A stretch of 64,000 bases of DNA from Rotaria socialis. Lineage: Eukaryota; Rotifera; Eurotatoria; Philodinida; Philodinidae. Made by a program: the position numbers and the translations under genes. The stretch spans positions 182,315-246,314 of the forward strand of contig CAJNYU010004256.1 in NCBI GenBank assembly GCA_905331475.1, given 5' to 3'. Shown here piece after piece: positions 63,065 to 64,000 of the stretch (positions are counted from its first letter, which is position 1; each line of letters opens with the position of its first letter). Under the pieces are notes generated by a model. The model searched no databases. It was not told where the DNA came from and saw nothing but the letters and a program-made list of their open reading frames with translations.

Positions 63065-63668
63065 TTATGGGTTTTCTTTTTCGCTTGCCGGTGGTATTTC
63101 ACATCCATCAACCAATAAAGCATGATAAAGCCCACTGTTACGCCTACCAGAAGAAACAGCTTTTAAAATAGCTGGATGACCCGCAATATCAAAAATTGTT
63201 TGAGTGCCTTCATCCGTAAATTCAGCTTCAGTTTCAACACGTTGGCCATTAATCCATAGATCAAGTGTATCTTTTTCTAAGACAACACGATAGTCTATTC
63301 CAGCAAGTTTTAATGTCCACGTTCGACTGATTTTCGAGCGGTTTTCACTAAATTTTTCTAATGGTTTTCCATCAACATCAAGTGAATATTCATAAGCAAA
63401 CCCGCTAACAGCATCAATATTGATAGTACACTGATGTTTACCAATTTTAAAAGTTTCTTTACCAACAAGTTTAAAAAGCCAATCATGACGAAGAACTTCT
63501 TTATTGTCGACGCGAATTATACGTTTACCTGATGTTGTACCGCTAAAAACAAAGATTTTTAAATGAAAAGATTCTAATTGAACAGAAACAATTTATTTAC
63601 TGTTCGAATTCTACTTTATGCACACCATCTGAAAGTGCAACTTGCCAACTTCCGACGACGTCACCCAT
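63065..63668 (-). CDS. FAIM: Fas apoptotic inhibitory molecule 1
   Basis: FAIM1 family beta-sandwich protein, implicated in protecting cells from death signals and from protein aggregation. Two exons, 63668-63601 and 63542-63065, join at a 58-bp phase 2 intron to give 181 aa (human short isoform 179). Conservation is very high: GSWQVALSDGVHKVEFEHG, TTSGKRIIRVD, WLFKLVGKETFKIG, TINIDAVSGFAYEYSLDVDG, YRVVLEKDTLDLWINGQ, ETEAEFTDEGTQTIF and LKAVSSGRRNSGLYHALLVD, ending in EIPPASEKENP. The start ATG matches the vertebrate start. FAIM is broadly conserved in animals and their unicellular relatives. Confidence 0.96.
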
Positions 63669-63826
63669 TGTTAAACAACAAAAAAACAAGATTAATGACG
63701 AATATCGCTCTATGGTCGTGATCCACTCACTCATCAATTATTTTGTCACTATGACTACAGTAAATATGTCAGATGTCGCTGATGAACATCGAGACAAAAA
63801 TATTATTTAGAAAAAAACTAGATGAC
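63669..63826. promoter_or_regulatory. FAIM 5' flank
   Basis: Upstream region of FAIM. No TATA box or acceptor-like site is evident next to the ATG, unlike the other genes here. Confidence 0.4.
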
Positions 63827-64000
63827 GCCCCTAGGGAATGTACTGGGTTAAGGGTACCCACATACTAAGAAAGCCACACCAGGGTACCTATTAAGGGTAC
63901 TTAGAAAATGCTCAGTAACCAGACTGTTGTAGGTACTGCATTGGGTACCCATAGCAGTATGTTTCGCTGAAGCAGTACTTGTATGAGTACCCGCACCTGT
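63827..64000. repeat. GGTACC-rich terminal segment, partial
   Basis: A sharp change in composition. GGGTACCC, GGGTACCT, GGGTACTT, AGGTACTG, GGGTACCC and GAGTACCC occur at irregular spacing over 170 bp and the segment runs off the window edge. It looks like the edge of a repeat or subterminal transposon region, but only one end is visible. Confidence 0.4.

Noticed and set aside
1-64000. CRISPR arrays, rRNA genes, SL-RNA gene, LTR or Penelope-like elements
   Set aside because: None recognisable on either strand. The rotifer spliced-leader gene itself was looked for and not seen.

Overview
This is animal nuclear DNA: AT-rich, with intron-dense genes, many GT..AG introns of 50-60 bp and some of 0.4-2.6 kb. 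The gene set is metazoan and ciliary (NUP98-NUP96, RAPGEF1/C3G, a bHLH E-protein, PLK4, ODAD2, CIMAP1A/ODF3, FAIM). The compact introns, lineage-restricted secreted proteins, a short TGTGGG telomere-like tract and hAT-type elements suggest a bdelloid rotifer (Adineta/Rotaria-like). The phylum is an inference; the protein families are read from conserved motifs.

Layout. 1-1.2 kb: 3' end of an ENTPD4/7 apyrase (+). 3.0-3.9 kb: CIMAP1A/ODF3 (-). 5.3-8.1 kb: ODAD2/ARMC4 (-), head-to-head with CCDC57 (+, 8.45-13.6 kb), which is followed on the same strand by CCDC92 (14.07-15.1 kb). 16.8-17.3 kb: orphan membrane protein (-). 17.6-19.1 kb: decayed hAT transposon with an 8-bp target-site duplication. 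22.1-22.7 kb: small protein, possibly LURP/tubby-like (-). 24.0-28.2 kb: ARFGAP2/3 (-), head-to-head with NUP98-NUP96 (+, 28.5-37.3 kb). ADO cysteamine dioxygenase starts only 136 bp after the NUP98 stop. 39.6-43.7 kb: RAPGEF1 (+). 45.6-51.1 kb: E-protein (-), head-to-head with PLK4 (+, 51.8-56.7 kb). 58.5-58.8 kb: small secreted, prohormone-like protein (-). 59.0 kb: telomere-like tract. 59.27-59.67 kb: 398-bp hAT-type MITE. 59.9-61.4 kb: LRAT-domain protein (-). 63.1-63.7 kb: FAIM (-). The last 170 bp are rich in a GGTACC-like motif.

Five genes concern cilia or centrioles: CIMAP1A, ODAD2, CCDC57, CCDC92 and PLK4. ODAD2 and CCDC57 share a 360-bp divergent promoter holding two almost identical RFX X-box motifs, each about 97-98 bp from one of the two start codons. 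Several starts (CIMAP1A, CCDC92, ADO, RAPGEF1, PLK4) lie just downstream of a strong 3' splice site, as expected for spliced-leader trans-splicing (known in bdelloid rotifers) or for 5'-UTR introns. NUP98-ADO has the clearest operon-like architecture. Other points of interest are a Thr in place of the Ser nucleophile of the NUP98 autoproteolytic site and a PLK4 that ends after its cryptic polo box, without PB3.
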